NCBI RefSeq assembly: GCF_050003625.1 | Contig: NC_134399.1 | Span: forward strand, 154,684,473-154,748,472 | Length of the DNA: 64,000 nucleotides | Source: Haematobia irritans | Lineage: Eukaryota; Arthropoda; Insecta; Diptera; Muscidae | Reading direction: 5' to 3' | Shown here: positions 1 through 10,571 of the stretch, piece after piece | Numbering within the stretch: the stretch's first letter is position 1 | Layout of the letters: every line of letters starts with the position of its first letter | Translations under genes and position numbers: made by a program | The notes under the pieces: model-generated | The model's input: the letters and a program-made list of their open reading frames with translations, nothing else | Told to the model about the DNA's origin: nothing | Databases searched by the model: none

Positions 1-171
1 TTCTCTATACATGGTGGGACAGGCTGCTTTTCCATTGGCTTTGGTCGTTTTGAAATCTATATTCGTGCGTATAGGTCGGTGCAATAAAGGTTGAGGCGGT
101 CTATAGTTATTGCCCAAAGGAGCCTTCGGGTGATCTGGACTGCCTTGCATAAGGCGTCGTAAAGCGTGTAA
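1..171 (-). CDS. CARP (CA-X/XI-type) exon, runs off the window
   Basis: Read on the minus strand, 57 codons are open from base 171 to base 1. They begin LHALRRLMQG and continue through NNYRPPQPLLHRPIRTNIDF to ACPTMYRE. This matches the C-terminal part of carbonic anhydrase-related proteins X/XI, whose human members carry a very similar RPVQP...RCIRTNI stretch. The exon follows a clean acceptor (AG at 173-172 after a T-rich run) and starts in phase 0, matching the phase-0 end of the exon at 59257-59478. CARPs keep the carbonic anhydrase fold but lack full zinc-ligand sets and are thought to be non-catalytic. The CA-X/XI group is neuronal and secreted in animals studied. The exon continues beyond base 1. 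I did not assign CARPA or CARPB of Drosophila (I recall CG32698 as the likely counterpart). Confidence 0.9.
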
Positions 172-215
172 CTGTAATGGAAAACAAATGTTTTTGTTAT
201 TAACAATAAGACATA
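172..215 (-). promoter_or_regulatory. 3' splice site region of the CARP intron
   Basis: On the minus strand the sequence before the exon at 171 contains TTAATAAC, a plausible branch-point region, then a T-rich tract (TTTGTTTTCCATT) and ACAG. The remaining intron up to about 423 is AT-rich with no feature I recognise. Confidence 0.6.
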
Positions 216-599
216 TACAAATTATTTATAGATAAAATAGATTTTTTTTAATCACTACTAAACGAGTCGAATAGCAAAGATAACAAAAGTAAAGACAGAA
301 ACACATTAAAAACGGATTATCTTTTTCCCAACGCACAATGAACCTCGCAACTTTCGCTTCATGAATAAAGAGAAGTTGATGTATATTTTACAACAATAAC
401 TTTGAAGTTTTTTTAAACCCTTCGCCATAAGACGCGGGGTACATTAACTTTGTCATTCCATTTGTAACACATCGACTTCATAAAGTATATAAAATAAGCT
501 GTCGACTTGAATCTTGACACAAGCAGTTGTTATTGATGTAGGTCGAATGGTATTGCAAATGGGCCATATCGGACCCCTTTTACGTATAGCCCCCATGTA

Positions 600-1650
600 A
601 ACCGATCCTTAGATATGGCTTGCGAAGCCTCTTAGAGAAGCAAATTTCATCCGATCCGGTGAAATTTGGTACATGGTGTTGGTATATGGACTCTAACAAC
701 CAAGCAAAAATTGGTCCACATCGGTCCATAATTATATATAGCCCCCATATAAACCGATCCCCAGATTTGGCTTGCGGAGTTTCTTAGAGAAGCAAATTTC
801 ATCCGATCCGGCTGAAATTTAGTACATGGTGTTAGTATATGGTCTCTAACAACCATGCAAAAATTGGTCCACATCGGTCCATAATTATATATTGCCCCCA
901 TATAAACCGATCCCCCGATTTGGCTTGCGAGGCCTCTAAGAGAAGCAGATTTCATCCGATCCGGCTGAAATTTGGTACAGAGTGTTAGTATATGGTCTCT
1001 AACAACCATGCAAAAATTGGTCCACATCGGTCTATAATTATATATAGCCCCCATATAAACCGATCCCCAGATTTGATTTGCGGAGTTTCTTAGTGAAGCA
1101 AATTTCATCCGATCCGGCTGAAATTTAGTACATGGTGTTAGTATATGGTCTCTAACAACCATGCAAAAATTGGTCCACATCGGTCCATAATTATATATTG
1201 TCCCCATATAAACCGATCCCCCGATTTGGCTTGCGAGGCTTCTAAGAGAAGCAAATTTCATCCGATCCGGCTGAAATTTGGTACATGGTGGTGGTATATG
1301 GTCTCTAACAATCATGCAAAAATTGGTCCACATCGGTCCATAATTATATATAGCCCCCATATAAACCGATCCCCAGGATTTGGCTTACGGACCCTCAAAG
1401 GAAAGCAAATTTTATCCGATCGGCTGAAATTGGGTACATGGTGTTGGTATATGGTCTCTAATAACCATACAAAAATTGGTCCTCATCGGTCCATAATAAT
1501 ATAGCCCCCATATAAACCGATCTCCAGGATTTGGCTTGCGGAGCCCCAAAGGGAAGCACATTTTATCCGATCCGGCTGAAATTGGGTACATGGTGTTGGT
1601 ATATTGTCCATATCGGTCTATGGTTATATGTAGCCGATCCCCAATCACAC
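600..1650 (-). repeat. Seven tandem ~153-bp units inside family A
   Basis: The word GCAAATTTCATCCGATCC and close variants recur at about 640, 792, 945, 1098, 1251, 1405 and 1556, a spacing of 151-154 bp. A period near 153 is a multiple of 3, which keeps frames open across units and explains the long apparent ORFs on both strands. Adjacent and alternate units differ in similarity (AGTTTCTTAG against GGCCTCTAAG types), suggesting duplication of two-unit blocks. Confidence 0.85.
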
Positions 1651-1671
1651 AAAAATTGGTTCCTATCGGTT

Positions 1672-1905
1672 CATAAAAATTTTATTTCTATAGAAAAATT
1701 TGTCAAAATTTTATTTCTATGGAAAATTTTGTAAAAATTTTATTTCTATAGAAAATTTTGGTAAAATGTTATTTCTATAGGAAATTTTTTAATATTTCAT
1801 TTCTATAGAAAATTTGTCAAAACTTTATATCTATAGAAAATTTTGTCAAAATTTTATTTCTATAGAAAATGTGTCAAAATTTAATTTCTAGAAAATTTTG
1901 TCAAA
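1672..1905 (-). repeat. Array of 29-bp AT-rich units
   Basis: Eight or so imperfect copies of a 29-bp unit built from TTCTATAGAAA and TTTTGTCAAAATTTTA. The same unit forms arrays in family A, family C and the hAT-like element elsewhere in the window. Confidence 0.85.
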
Positions 1906-2182
1906 CTGAATTATATACGTATTTAATCGGTCTTTTTTAATTTAATATATACCACTATGGACTTACTTACAATTAAGAAGACGATGTTAAGATGTTTTAA
2001 GATACCTTGCCAAGCTTTACCGCAACCCAAGTAATTCGGTTGTTGACGGCAGTGTTTAGAAGAAGTTTCTACGCAATCCATGGTGGAGGGTACATAAGCT
2101 TCGGCCTTGCCGAATTTACGGTCGTATATACTTTTTTTGTCTAATATCTACCACTTATGGACTATTTTACAATTTAGAAGCC

Positions 2183-3098
2183 GTTTGCTCGTTCGCGTTC
2201 GTGTTGGTCTCACGTTAATATTTTTTCAGTGTATTAATAGACAATTTTGTAATTCAATGTCTTCTAGGTTTCTTAATTTAATTTATATCATTACCTTAGG
2301 CAATAACGCCTCTACAGACATTAATAGTAAAGATAATGTAAAGGTTAGGGCTCAATCAAAATATTTAATACCTCCAAATTTAACCATTATGTAAATAAAA
2401 ACGTTAATTACTGTGGCATATGAGTAGTTAAACCTTAATTCCAACATAGTTGCATTCCACAAAGGTAATATACAAATTTTCCTAGGTGTGTTGCGTATCC
2501 TGGATACCGCTAGCAAACACTTCATTGCACTTGGAATTCGCCAAACTGTGCATTTGCCAAAATACCAACGTTAACATCAACAAGCCACAAAAACCATCAT
2601 CAAATTCCCCGTAAAGTTTACTAAGCTCACTTAATGAGTTCAATGATATCTCACTGCCACTGTCATCATCATTTCATGCTAAGAGAATGCCACAAGACGA
2701 CCTCCACGGAAAATAAAATGCATATCTACTGCTGCACTTGAGCAGACTCGTCGTCAGGCCCAAGAGTTTTTAATTTCAGATCCTTGGTTTCACAAGTGTC
2801 TAGTACTTGTAACTCTTTTTCACTCACTCTCATTCTCACTTCCTCAAACACACAGATACAACTCAGTTTTCTATAGCAACACTTTTCAAAACAAAATAAA
2901 AGGTGATGAAATGAATATCTATATGAAGCATAAGTGTATAGGTAAGGTTGTTTATATATTTTGGTATGTACTAAGGACCAAAACATTGACTTATTAGATG
3001 TTCTACTCAATATATCGGAAAGTTAACTTTAATATTTACAGTCATAGAAAAGCTTGCCTACGAAAGTGCACTTTCTTGAAAGATGTACATATGCCTCT
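2183..3098. other. Intronic sequence without recognised feature
   Basis: AT-rich single-copy-looking sequence. Short open frames on both strands have no motif I recognise. The left edge (near 2180) is where a truncated second left end of family A stops. Confidence 0.5.
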
Positions 3099-3470
3099 TA
3101 TACCCACCTACAAAGAATGGTAATGTTTCTTTTTGAAATAAATCGAAATTTCGATTTCCGACTATAGAAAGTACATAGGGGAATTTTTAAGACGATGTAA
3201 CAATGTCCATCTGCCTGCCTGTTGTAAGCACGCTACAGCCTTCAATAATGCCGCTATCGTACAAAAATTTGGTACACATTGGTTGTTTGTTCGAGAATGG
3301 GTGATATCGGTCCAGGTTTTGATATATGTTAGCCGCCGATTTGGCATCTTGGGCTTCTACATGCAGAGAAAACAACTAAAAATGTGTAACGAAAATGTTG
3401 TTCTTTTGTTACAGTTTTTTGAATATCTTCGAAAATTTCAAACTTTTATCAAAAACAAAAAAACAAGTAT

Positions 3471-5261
3471 ATACAGCACTAAGTTCGGCCGGGCCGAATC
3501 TTAAATACCCACCACTATGAACCAAATATTAGGGTTTCCTTTGAAATTTCAGGAGGGCTTGAGGACACTTCCCGAAGATAAATTTAAAGATTTCACCTAT
3601 GAGGACTATATCAAATTCTGGATTTATAAGAACCATTTTTGTTTGAGTTTTAGAGGAGTCATTAACATCTCTTGTAAGTGTGCAAGAAAATTATAAAATA
3701 ACGCCTTGATTTGAAATCTTAAATCTGTAGAAGTAAAATCAGGAAATTTTACATTGAGTTTCAAGCAATTTTCATAATCAATGCGCCTTCTACACCCTCA
3801 AGAAGTGAAGTCGTTATATATGGAGGCATTACCAAATGGACCGATAAAAACTTAATCCGATACACGTTTTTGTAAACCTACACACAAAGAAAATTTCATT
3901 AAAATTGGGCCAACGATTTTTTTTCATTGATATAACGAAAAATTTTCATTAATAGAATGAAATAAATCGTTAATAGTACGAAACGTTACGTTAATTAACG
4001 GAAAATTCGTTATAATAACGAAAAATTTCATTGTATTAACGAACTTGTTTCATTGGCTCACTTTTAATGAAATATTTCGTTAATATAACGAAACTTTTTC
4101 TATCAATGTAAAATACCAGAATATTTACAATTTCAGGCAAATCAGATAAAAAACTACGGTTTCTAGAAACCCAAGGAGTTAAATCGGGAGATCGTCCTTA
4201 TGGGGACTATACTAAAATATGGAACGATATTCACCGTTTTCGGCACACCTCTTTATGACCCGAAAATACCCTTAGATTTCCAATTTCAGGCAAATAGGAT
4301 AAAAACTTCGGATTCTAGAAGCCCAAGAAGTAAAATCGGGAAATCGGTCTATAAGGGTGCTATACCAAAATATGGACTGATACTCACCATTTTCGGCACA
4401 CCTCTTTATGGTCCTAAAATACCTCTAGATATCCAATTTCAGACAAATTGGATAAAAACTAAGGTTTCTATAAGCCAAAGACCCCATATCGGGAGGTCGT
4501 TTTGGGGACCATACCAAAACATAGACCGATACTCACAATTTTTGGCACACGTATTTGTGGTCCTACAATACCTCTAGATTTCCAATTTCAGGTAAATTGA
4601 GTAAAAACTGCGGTTTCTATAAGCCCAAGAAGTAAAATCGGGAGATCGGTCTATGTGAGGGCTATACCAAAACATGGACCGATACTCACAATTTTTAACA
4701 CACGTATTTTTGGTCCTACAATACCTCTAGATTTTCAATTTCAGGTAAATTGAATAAAAACTGCGGTTTCTATAAGCCCAAGAAGTAAAATCGGGAGATC
4801 GGTCTATATGGGTGCTATACCAAAACATGGACCGATACTCACCATTTTCGGCACACCCCTTTATGGTCATAAAATACCTCTAGATTTCAAATTTCAGGCA
4901 ATTTGGATAAAAACTTCGATTTCTATAAGCCCAAGACCCCAAATCTGGAGGTCTGTTTCTATGGGGACTATATCAAAATCTGGACCGATATAGCCCATCT
5001 TCGAACTTGACCTGCCTGCAGACAAAAGACGAGTTTGTGCAAAATTTCAGTACGATTTCTTCATTATTGAAGACTGTAGCGTGATTACAACAGACAGACA
5101 GACAGACGGACAGACGGACATCGTTATATCGTCTTAGAATTTCTCCCTGATCAAGAATATATATACTTTATATAGTCGGAAATCGATATTTCGATGTGTT
5201 ACAAACGGAATGACAAACTTATTATACCCCCGTCACCATTCTATGGTGGTGGGTATAAAAA
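3471..5261 (+). mobile_element. Composite repeat family B, copy 1 (forward)
   Basis: Starts AACAAGTATATACAGCACT with the hairpin GTTCGGCCGGGCCGAA and ends GGTGGTGGGTATAAAAA. The interior has four or five units with AAATCGGGAGATCGGTCTAT and GGTTTCTATAAGCCCAAGA, spaced about 150 bp. A CAGACAGACAGACAGACGG tract lies at 5091-5119 beside a TATATATACTTTATATAG tract. The open frames at 4200-4577 and 4808-4993 are translations of the tandem units. Confidence 0.8.
3881..4108. mobile_element. 228-bp MITE with TA target duplication
   Basis: The insertion begins CACACAAAGAAAATTTCA and ends CTTTTTCTATCAATG, flanked by TA on both sides. Its interior repeats TTCGTT/AACGAA palindromes (for example TTCGTTAATATAACGAA). 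The uninterrupted state is seen in reverse B at about 34290-34345, where the text runs straight from the CGTGTTTTTGT region into AAAATACCAGAATATTT. Confidence 0.75.
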
Positions 5262-5958
5262 TATTTTGGTTACAAAATTTTTATTTCTACAATAAAAGAA
5301 ATATTTTTTGTTCCAAAAGCAAAGACCATTTCCCTTGTATCAGCACAGTTATTTTCTGACTTCTAATCTTTAATAAGACACATTTTGAAGCTTTATAGTA
5401 AAATTTTAATATAATAGTATGTAATGGCGAACATCTTTTCGAGATCTTGCCAACATTTTTGGAATATATGTAAAATTATATTATTTCCATTTTCACAAGT
5501 TGTATATTTAAGAAAGTTGCCATATAAGGGATTGTTTCTGTTACATGAAGTTTCTTTACATCGGCTCGTGGGCGCGAAGCGATTAGTCAAAAAATTAAAA
5601 AAAATGGGTTAGTTTTTACATAATGGAAAAGAATCAACGTTTACCACAGAAAAAAATATACACTTTTCTTCCAAACACACTTCCTTTCAGCGAGAAGCAA
5701 ATGAGAAACGATATTTGTTTGTCTAAAATTTCGTTTGGAAGGAAAGAATTATTTTTTGCGTATACACAACGCAATTTGCCAGAAATTGGAAATCGAAAGG
5801 TAACAGGTTGGCTGATAAGTCCCCGGTCTGACACATAGATGGCGTCGCTAGTATTAAATGCATATTATTTTTATATAGTACCAACCTTCAAATGATTCGT
5901 GTCAAAATTTGACGTCTGTAAGTCAATTAATTTGTGAGATAGAGCGTCTTTTGTGAAG

Positions 5959-6893
5959 CCCCAGGGAAATCAACAATAATTGATTGGTATGCAAAATTCA
6001 AGCGTGGTGAAATGAGCACGGAGGACGGTGAACGCAGTGGACGCCCGAAAGAGGTGGTTACCGACGAAAACATCAAAAAATCCACAAAATGATTTTGAAT
6101 GACCGTAAAATGAAGTTGATCGAGATAGCAGAGGCCCTAGAGATATCAAAGGAACGTGTTGGTCATATCATTCATCAATATTTGGATATGCGGAAGCTCT
6201 ATGCAAAATGGGTGCTGCGCGAGCTCACATTTGACCAACGTGTTGATGATTCTGAGCGGTGTTTGCAGCTGTTAACTCGTAATACACACGAGTCGATATG
6301 TCCGTCGATATGTGAAAATGGATGAAACATGGCTCCATCACAACACTCCTGAGTCCAATCGACAGTCGGCTGAGTGGACAGCGACCGGTGAACCGTCTCC
6401 GAAGCGTGGAAAGACTCAAAAGTCCGCTGGCAAAGTAATGGCCTCTGTTTTTTGGGATGTGCATTGAATAATTTTTATCGATTATCTTGAGAAGGGAAAA
6501 ACCGTCAACAGTGACTATTATATGGCGTTATTGGAGTGTGTGAAGGTCGAAATCGCGGCAAACCCCATATGAAGAAGAAAAATGTGTTGTTCCACCAAGA
6601 CAACGCACCGTGCCACAAGTCATTGAGAACTATGGCAAAAATTCATGAATTGGGCTTCGAATTGCTCCCCCACCCACCGTATTCTCCAGATCTGGCCCCC
6701 AGCGACTTTTTCTTGATCTCAGCCCTCAAAATGATGCTCGCAGGGGAAAAAATTTGGCTGCAATGAAGAGGTGATCGCCGAAACTGAGGCCTATTTTGAG
6801 GCAAAACCGAAGGAGTACTACAAAAATGGTATCAAAAAATTGGAAGGTCGTTATAATCGTTGTATCGCTCTTGAAGGGAACTATGTTGAATAA
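5959..6893 (+). pseudogene. Himar1-like mariner transposase, decayed
   Basis: The gene for a DD34D mariner transposase (cut-and-paste enzyme acting in the nucleus) is recognisable from PGKSTIIDWY to the C-terminal GNYVE stop at 6891. Visible motifs are the helix-turn-helix part ISKERVGHIIHQYLDMRK (about 6140-6200), the first catalytic aspartate (MDET, about 6319), HQDNAPCH (about 6593) and YSPDLAPSDFF (about 6680). The start codon and about 40 codons are lost to a deletion. Frameshifts occur near 6086 (a short A run), near 6290, near 6455 and near 6745. A 9-bp loss near 6237 is in frame. Confidence 0.9.
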
Positions 6894-6896
6894 TAA

Positions 6897-8426
6897 CAAG
6901 TATGTACGGCCGTAAGTTCGGCCAGGCCGAAGCTTATGTACCCTCCACCATGGATTGCGTAGGAACTTCTTCTAAACACTGCCATCAACAATCAAATAAA
7001 ATTTTAACAAAATTTTCTATAGAAATAATTTGTTGACTAAATTTTCTATGGAAATAAAATTTTGACAAGATTTTCTATAGAAATAATATTTTAACAAAAA
7101 TTTTCTATAAAAATAAAATTTTGACAACATTTTCTATAGAAGTAAAATTTGGAGAAAAAAAATCTATAGAAATAAAATTTGGAAAAAATTTTCTATAGAA
7201 ATAAAATTTGGAAAAAATTTTCTATAGAAATAAAATTTGGAAAAAATTTCCTATAGAAATAAAATTTTGACTAAATTTTCTATAGAAATAAAATTCTGAC
7301 AAGATTTTCTATAGAAATAAAATTTTAACAAAAATTTTCTATAGAAATAAAATTTTAACAAACTTTTCTATAGAAATAAAAGTTTGATGGATTATTTTGG
7401 GCTCGAGTGGCAACCATGATTATGAACCGATATCATATGCTGACACCACGTACCAAATTTCAACCGGATCGGACGAAATTTGCTTCTCTTAGAGGCTCCG
7501 CAAGCCAAATCTGGGGATCGATTTATATGGGGGCTATATATAATTATGGACCAATATGGACCAATTCCTGCATGGTTGTTGGATACCATATGCTAACACC
7601 ACGTACCAAATTTCAAACGGATCGGATGAATTTTGGTCCTCTAAGAGGCTCCGGAGGTCAAATCTGGGGATCGGCTTATATGGGGGCTATATATAATTAT
7701 ATATCGATATGGACCAATTTTGGCAATGTTGTTAGAGACAATATACTAACACCGCGTACCAAATTTCAATCGGATCGGATGACTTTTGCTCCTCTAAGAG
7801 GCTCCGGAGGTCAAATCTGGGGATCGGTTTATATGGGGGCTATATATAATTATGGGCCGATGTGGACCAATTTTTGCATGGTCATTAGAGAACATATACC
7901 AACACCATGTACCAAATTTCAGCGGGATCGGATGAAATTTGCTTCTCTTAAAAGCTCCGCAAGCCAAATCGGGGGATCGGTTTATATGGAGGCTATATAT
8001 AATTATGGACCGATATGGACCAATTTTTGCATGGTTGTTAGAGACCATATACTTACACCATGTGCCAAATTTCACTCGGATCGGATGAAATTTGCTTCTC
8101 TTAGAGCAATCGCAAGCCAAATTTGGGGGTCCGTTTATATGGGGGCTATACGTAAAAGTGGACCGATATGGCCCATTTGCAATACCATCCGACCTACATC
8201 AATAACAACTACTTGTGCCAAGTTTCAAGTCGATAGCTTGTTTCGTTCGGAAGTTAGCGTGATTTCAACAGACGGACGGACGGACGGACGGACAGACATG
8301 CTCAGATCGACTCAGAATTTCACCACGACCCAGAATATATATACTTTATGTGGTCTTAGAGCAATATTTCGATGTGTTACAAACGGAATGACAAAGTTAA
8401 TATACCCCCATCCTATGGTGGAGGGT
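6897..8426 (+). mobile_element. Composite repeat family A, copy 2, inside the mariner
   Basis: Starts CAAGTATGTACGGCCGTAAG and ends CTATGGTGGAGGGT, flanked by ATAA on both sides (6893-6896, 8427-8430). Mariner sequence continues without loss across it, so this copy gives the clearest natural boundaries of family A. It holds the left hairpin end, about 13 units of the 29-bp array (7000-7385), four or five 150-bp units (7400-8150), the ACGGACGGACGG tract (8275-8296), TATATATACTTTATG and the right end. The 391-residue open frame at 7407-8582 is repeat translation. Confidence 0.9.
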
Positions 8427-8686
8427 ATAAAAACGAATTTTGACAAAAAAATGTGTTTTTCTTTGTTAGACCGGGGACTTATCAGCCAACCTGTTATGCA
8501 TCGGTCCGTGTTTTGGTGTAGCCTCCATATACACCAAACTTTCGATTCGACACACCACAATTATTATCCTGTTTGCTTATAATGCAAATCTGGAAGTATT
8601 TTAGGTTCGTACATATTTTTGCCGAATATGGTGTGTATATAACTGTTTTGGGATATATTCCGTTTTGATTCTTCCGCATCTAGACC

Positions 8687-9010
8687 AGTGGCAGCCCGAT
8701 GTATCAGGCTCACTTAGACTCTTCAGCCCATTGTGATACCACAGTGGTGAACTTCTCTCTTATCACTGAGTGCGGCCCGATTCTATGTTAAACTCAATGA
8801 CAAGAGACCTCCTTTTTATAGCCGAGTCCAAACGGCGTTCCACATTGCAGTGAAACAATTTAGAGAAGCTTTGAAACACTCAGAAATGCATTAATGAGGT
8901 GGGATAATTGACCGTTGAAAAATTTGTATTGTTTGGTCGAAACTGGGTTCGAAGCCACGACCTTGTGTATGCAAGGCGGGCATGCTAACCATTGCACCAC
9001 GGTGGCTCCC
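8687..9010 (-). mobile_element. tRNA-derived SINE, near full length (reverse)
   Basis: On the minus strand it begins GGGAGCCACCGTGGTGCAAT, contains TGGTTAGCATGCCCGCC (box A-like) and GGTTCGAA near CCCAG (box B-like). It runs through a tRNA-unrelated body and ends GTGAGCCTGATACATCGGGC then TGCCAC. The CCTAA tail is missing or diverged. Four other copies or parts are at 17851, 30323, 40158 and 54798. Confidence 0.8.
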
Positions 9011-9091
9011 TGTTACCGCAGTTTGTAGAATTCTACTACAAATAGTAGAAGTTGTACTTTTGAGTAGCATGATATAATTTTTGACGTTACG

Positions 9092-9303
9092 GCTATTTTC
9101 ATGTAGCTCCGTTAGACTTTAACTGCCAGTTAACAGAAAGAAAAATGGAAATATTTTTTCTCCGGTTAACTTTAATTGAAAAATTTTCAGCAGTTGAGAT
9201 TTTAACTGGCATATGGAATATATACGCAAGATGACAGATATGTAGATATCATGGTTTAAAAGTTCGTTAGCTAACGTAGCACTAACGGAGCTTCATGAAA
9301 ATT
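9092..9303. mobile_element. ~210-bp MITE with 21-bp inverted ends
   Basis: Left end ATTTTCATGTAGCTCCGTTA and right end CTAACGGAGCTTCATGAAAA are inverted copies with one mismatch over 21 bp. The interior has a second inverted pair around GCCAGTTAAC. No coding capacity. Confidence 0.75.
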
Positions 9304-9849
9304 GGGGTAAAAGTTACTTTAATTTTATATACAAATAAAATTTTAAATTTCATTAAAATTTTATTTCTATATAAATATAAATAAAATTCTATAGAAATAA
9401 AATTTAAAATCAATATATTTAAAAATTTCGATTTACGTGTTCTCGTTTTTATTGAAATAGTAACTTTCCTTTGTTCGTGCAAGCGTTTTGTTTTTTTTTA
9501 CTAACCACAAAAATTTGATCAAATACTTCAAGATAAGGGCGTTTTCGTTTCGCAAAAAATATGTTGCCTTGGTGTTACACAACATTTTCCCTCATTGCAT
9601 TTTCGCCCAAATTATAGTGCCATTCCAAAGTTTTTGTTAATTCATAATAATGTGAGGGATGCAGGATCCAAAATCTATGACAGTATCCTTCATATTTAGC
9701 AATAAATTTCGAGAATGATGCACCTTTTTTCCCAATCGAAATCGCCATAAGATTATTGTTTTAAGTTTGTTAAATTTTTGGTAAAATTTTTTATTCAATG
9801 TCCTGAAATTGGAAACCTAGAGATATTTTAAATCCATAGGGGATATGTC
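9304..9849. other. Decayed 29-bp units, then intronic sequence
   Basis: 9310-9415 holds diverged TTCTATAGAAATAAAATTT units. From 9430 to 9849 the sequence looks single-copy and shows nothing I recognise. Its right end supplies the target duplication of the LINE tail insertion. Confidence 0.5.
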
Positions 9850-9912
9850 TATCACAATGGACTGAATAGTCTAAGTGAGTCCTGAAACTTAATCGGGCTG
9901 CCACTTTAACCT
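9850..9912 (+). mobile_element. 63-bp LINE 3' end with 14-bp target duplication
   Basis: The insert consists of ATCACAATGGACTGAATAGT, CTAAGTGAGTCCTGAAACTT and AATCGGGCTGCCACTTTAAC plus a short tail. It is flanked by perfect ATAGGGGATATGTC copies at 9836-9849 and 9913-9926. The text matches the 3' end of the LINE at 56319-57578 (AATCTTAATCGGGCTGCCAC form) better than the SINE (ATACATCGGGCTGCCAC form). It is an extremely 5'-truncated LINE insertion. Confidence 0.85.
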
Positions 9913-10013
9913 ATAGGGGATATGTCAAATTTGATATAGACCTTATATTCCCAATCAACAAAGAGACATTTAAATCATTCTTTACAAACTGATACGATGG
10001 TTGCATTTTATAT

Positions 10014-10485
10014 TTGCAAGTTCACAAGATAAATTTCGTGATGATCGTCCAAAATCAGTTGTTGTTCCGGGAATCATTGAGTCTGTGCGCCAACTGATAT
10101 TGCCAAATCGTCATGTGACTAGTTCAACAAATTTGTTCGCGTCAAACTCTCAAAAAAGGTTTGTGGCGATTGGTCGAAAGAAACGCTCCAAAAATACGAT
10201 CGTGGTGTTTGCAAAGACGTTTACAACAAAGGTGTTGAATCCTGGATTTACGCGTACCAGCCCGAAAGTAAATAACAGTCGACCTTATGGTTGTTTCAAG
10301 ATGAGCCAAATGCAACAATCACAATCATGCCATTAGAACAACGTAGAACAGTTGATTCTGAGTAGTACGCAACCGCCGAAGACGAAGCACTCTCACACAT
10401 GAGCTCAAACAAATGTATTTTTGAATACTCAATCCATCGATGTGATGGGTCATGCGCCCAATAGTCCTGACTTGGCACCGAATGA
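10014..10485 (+). pseudogene. Mariner transposase relic
   Basis: Open-frame remnants read DDRPKSVVVPGIIESVRQLI and, further on, RHVTSST, DRG-like and WIYAYQPESK-like text. Later there are ATVPLEQRRT- and SHTSAQT-like parts and finally HAPNSPDLAPN. These are typical of insect mariners of a lineage different from Himar1. Several hundred bases of the catalytic domain are missing and frames change repeatedly, so it is an old relic. Family C1 lies just downstream at 10572. Confidence 0.7.
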
Positions 10486-10571
10486 ATGAAGTAGATTGTG
10501 CGTTCAGAATGCATATTTTAAAGACACCTAGCTTCGTCTGAATTCGGCGCCATTTATTATTGTTCATGGCT

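Larger units (their letters stand above)
424..2133 (-). mobile_element. Composite repeat family A, copy 1 (reverse)
   Basis: Family A is a non-coding interspersed repeat. In forward orientation its parts are: a left end with a GGCC-rich hairpin (CGGCCGTAAGTTCGGCC type) and TACCCTCCACCAT; an array of 29-bp AT-rich units; tandem 150-bp units with CGGATCGGATGAAATTT; a CAGACGGACGG microsatellite-like tract; and a right end reading ATGGTGGAGGGTATAAAAA. The CCTCCACCAT block recurs inverted at the two ends. This copy runs backwards from the right end near 424 to the left hairpin near 2100. Its terminal (GTCY)n part is missing. A short second copy of the left end follows at 2139-2182. Long apparent reading frames here are repeat translations, not genes. 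Confidence 0.8.
3360..5787 (+). mobile_element. Element F, copy 1, split by family B
   Basis: The two F segments (3360-3470 and 5261-5787) are collinear with the element at 60400-61310. Shared stretches include TTACAAAATTTTTATTT, CAATCGGCTCGTGGGCG-like sequence and the end TTCGTTTGGAAGGAAAGAAT followed by a GCGT terminus. Ends are CA(C/T)GCA(A/G)AGAAAA and its inverse, flanked by TA, as for Tc1/mariner-type MITEs. No transposase is encoded. It sits inside reverse family B and itself carries a forward B copy. Confidence 0.7.
5803..8494 (+). mobile_element. Himar1-like mariner (irritans subfamily), interrupted
   Basis: The left inverted repeat ACAGGTTGGCTGATAAGTCC starts at 5803 and its inverse ends at 8494, with TA on both sides (5801-5802, 8495-8496). 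The terminal sequence and the encoded protein match my memory of the irritans-subfamily mariner Himar1 of the horn fly. Removing the family A insertion (6897-8430) leaves about 1.16 kb against 1.29 kb for full elements. The difference is explained by a loss near 5958 that joins the 5' untranslated region to the codons for PGKSTIIDWY. The element cannot make a full transposase. Confidence 0.9.
3099..8660 (-). mobile_element. Composite repeat family B, outer copy split by two insertions
   Basis: Family B is a second composite repeat with a right end of the ATGGTGGTGGGTATAAAAA type, a CAGACAGACGGACGG tract, internal units with GGTATAGCCCCCATATAGACC, and a left hairpin with GTTCGGCCGGGCCGAA. Reverse B sequence is seen at 3099-3359, briefly at 5788-5802 (TTTGCCAGAAATTGGAAAT, extending a few bases left), and again at 8497-8660. 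These pieces join into one B element interrupted first by element F and then by the Himar1-like mariner. The left end is not reached before the SINE at 8687. Confidence 0.7.

Noticed and set aside
647..1360. 237-residue reverse frame with repeated MGAIYNYGPMW blocks
   Set aside because: The unit period of about 153 bp is a multiple of three, which keeps a frame open by chance. An opposite-strand frame in the same array is equally open.
8260..8300. Direct repeats suggesting a CRISPR array (GGACGGACGGACGG and similar)
   Set aside because: These are short GTCY microsatellite tracts within dipteran repeats. There is no repeat-spacer pattern and the genome is eukaryotic.
7407..8582. 391-residue open frame rich in GAIYNYGPMWTNF repeats
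   Set aside because: It is a translation of the 150-bp tandem units of family A and runs on through the GTCY tract and into the mariner end. The same motif appears on both strands and in every A copy, so there is no sign of a real protein.
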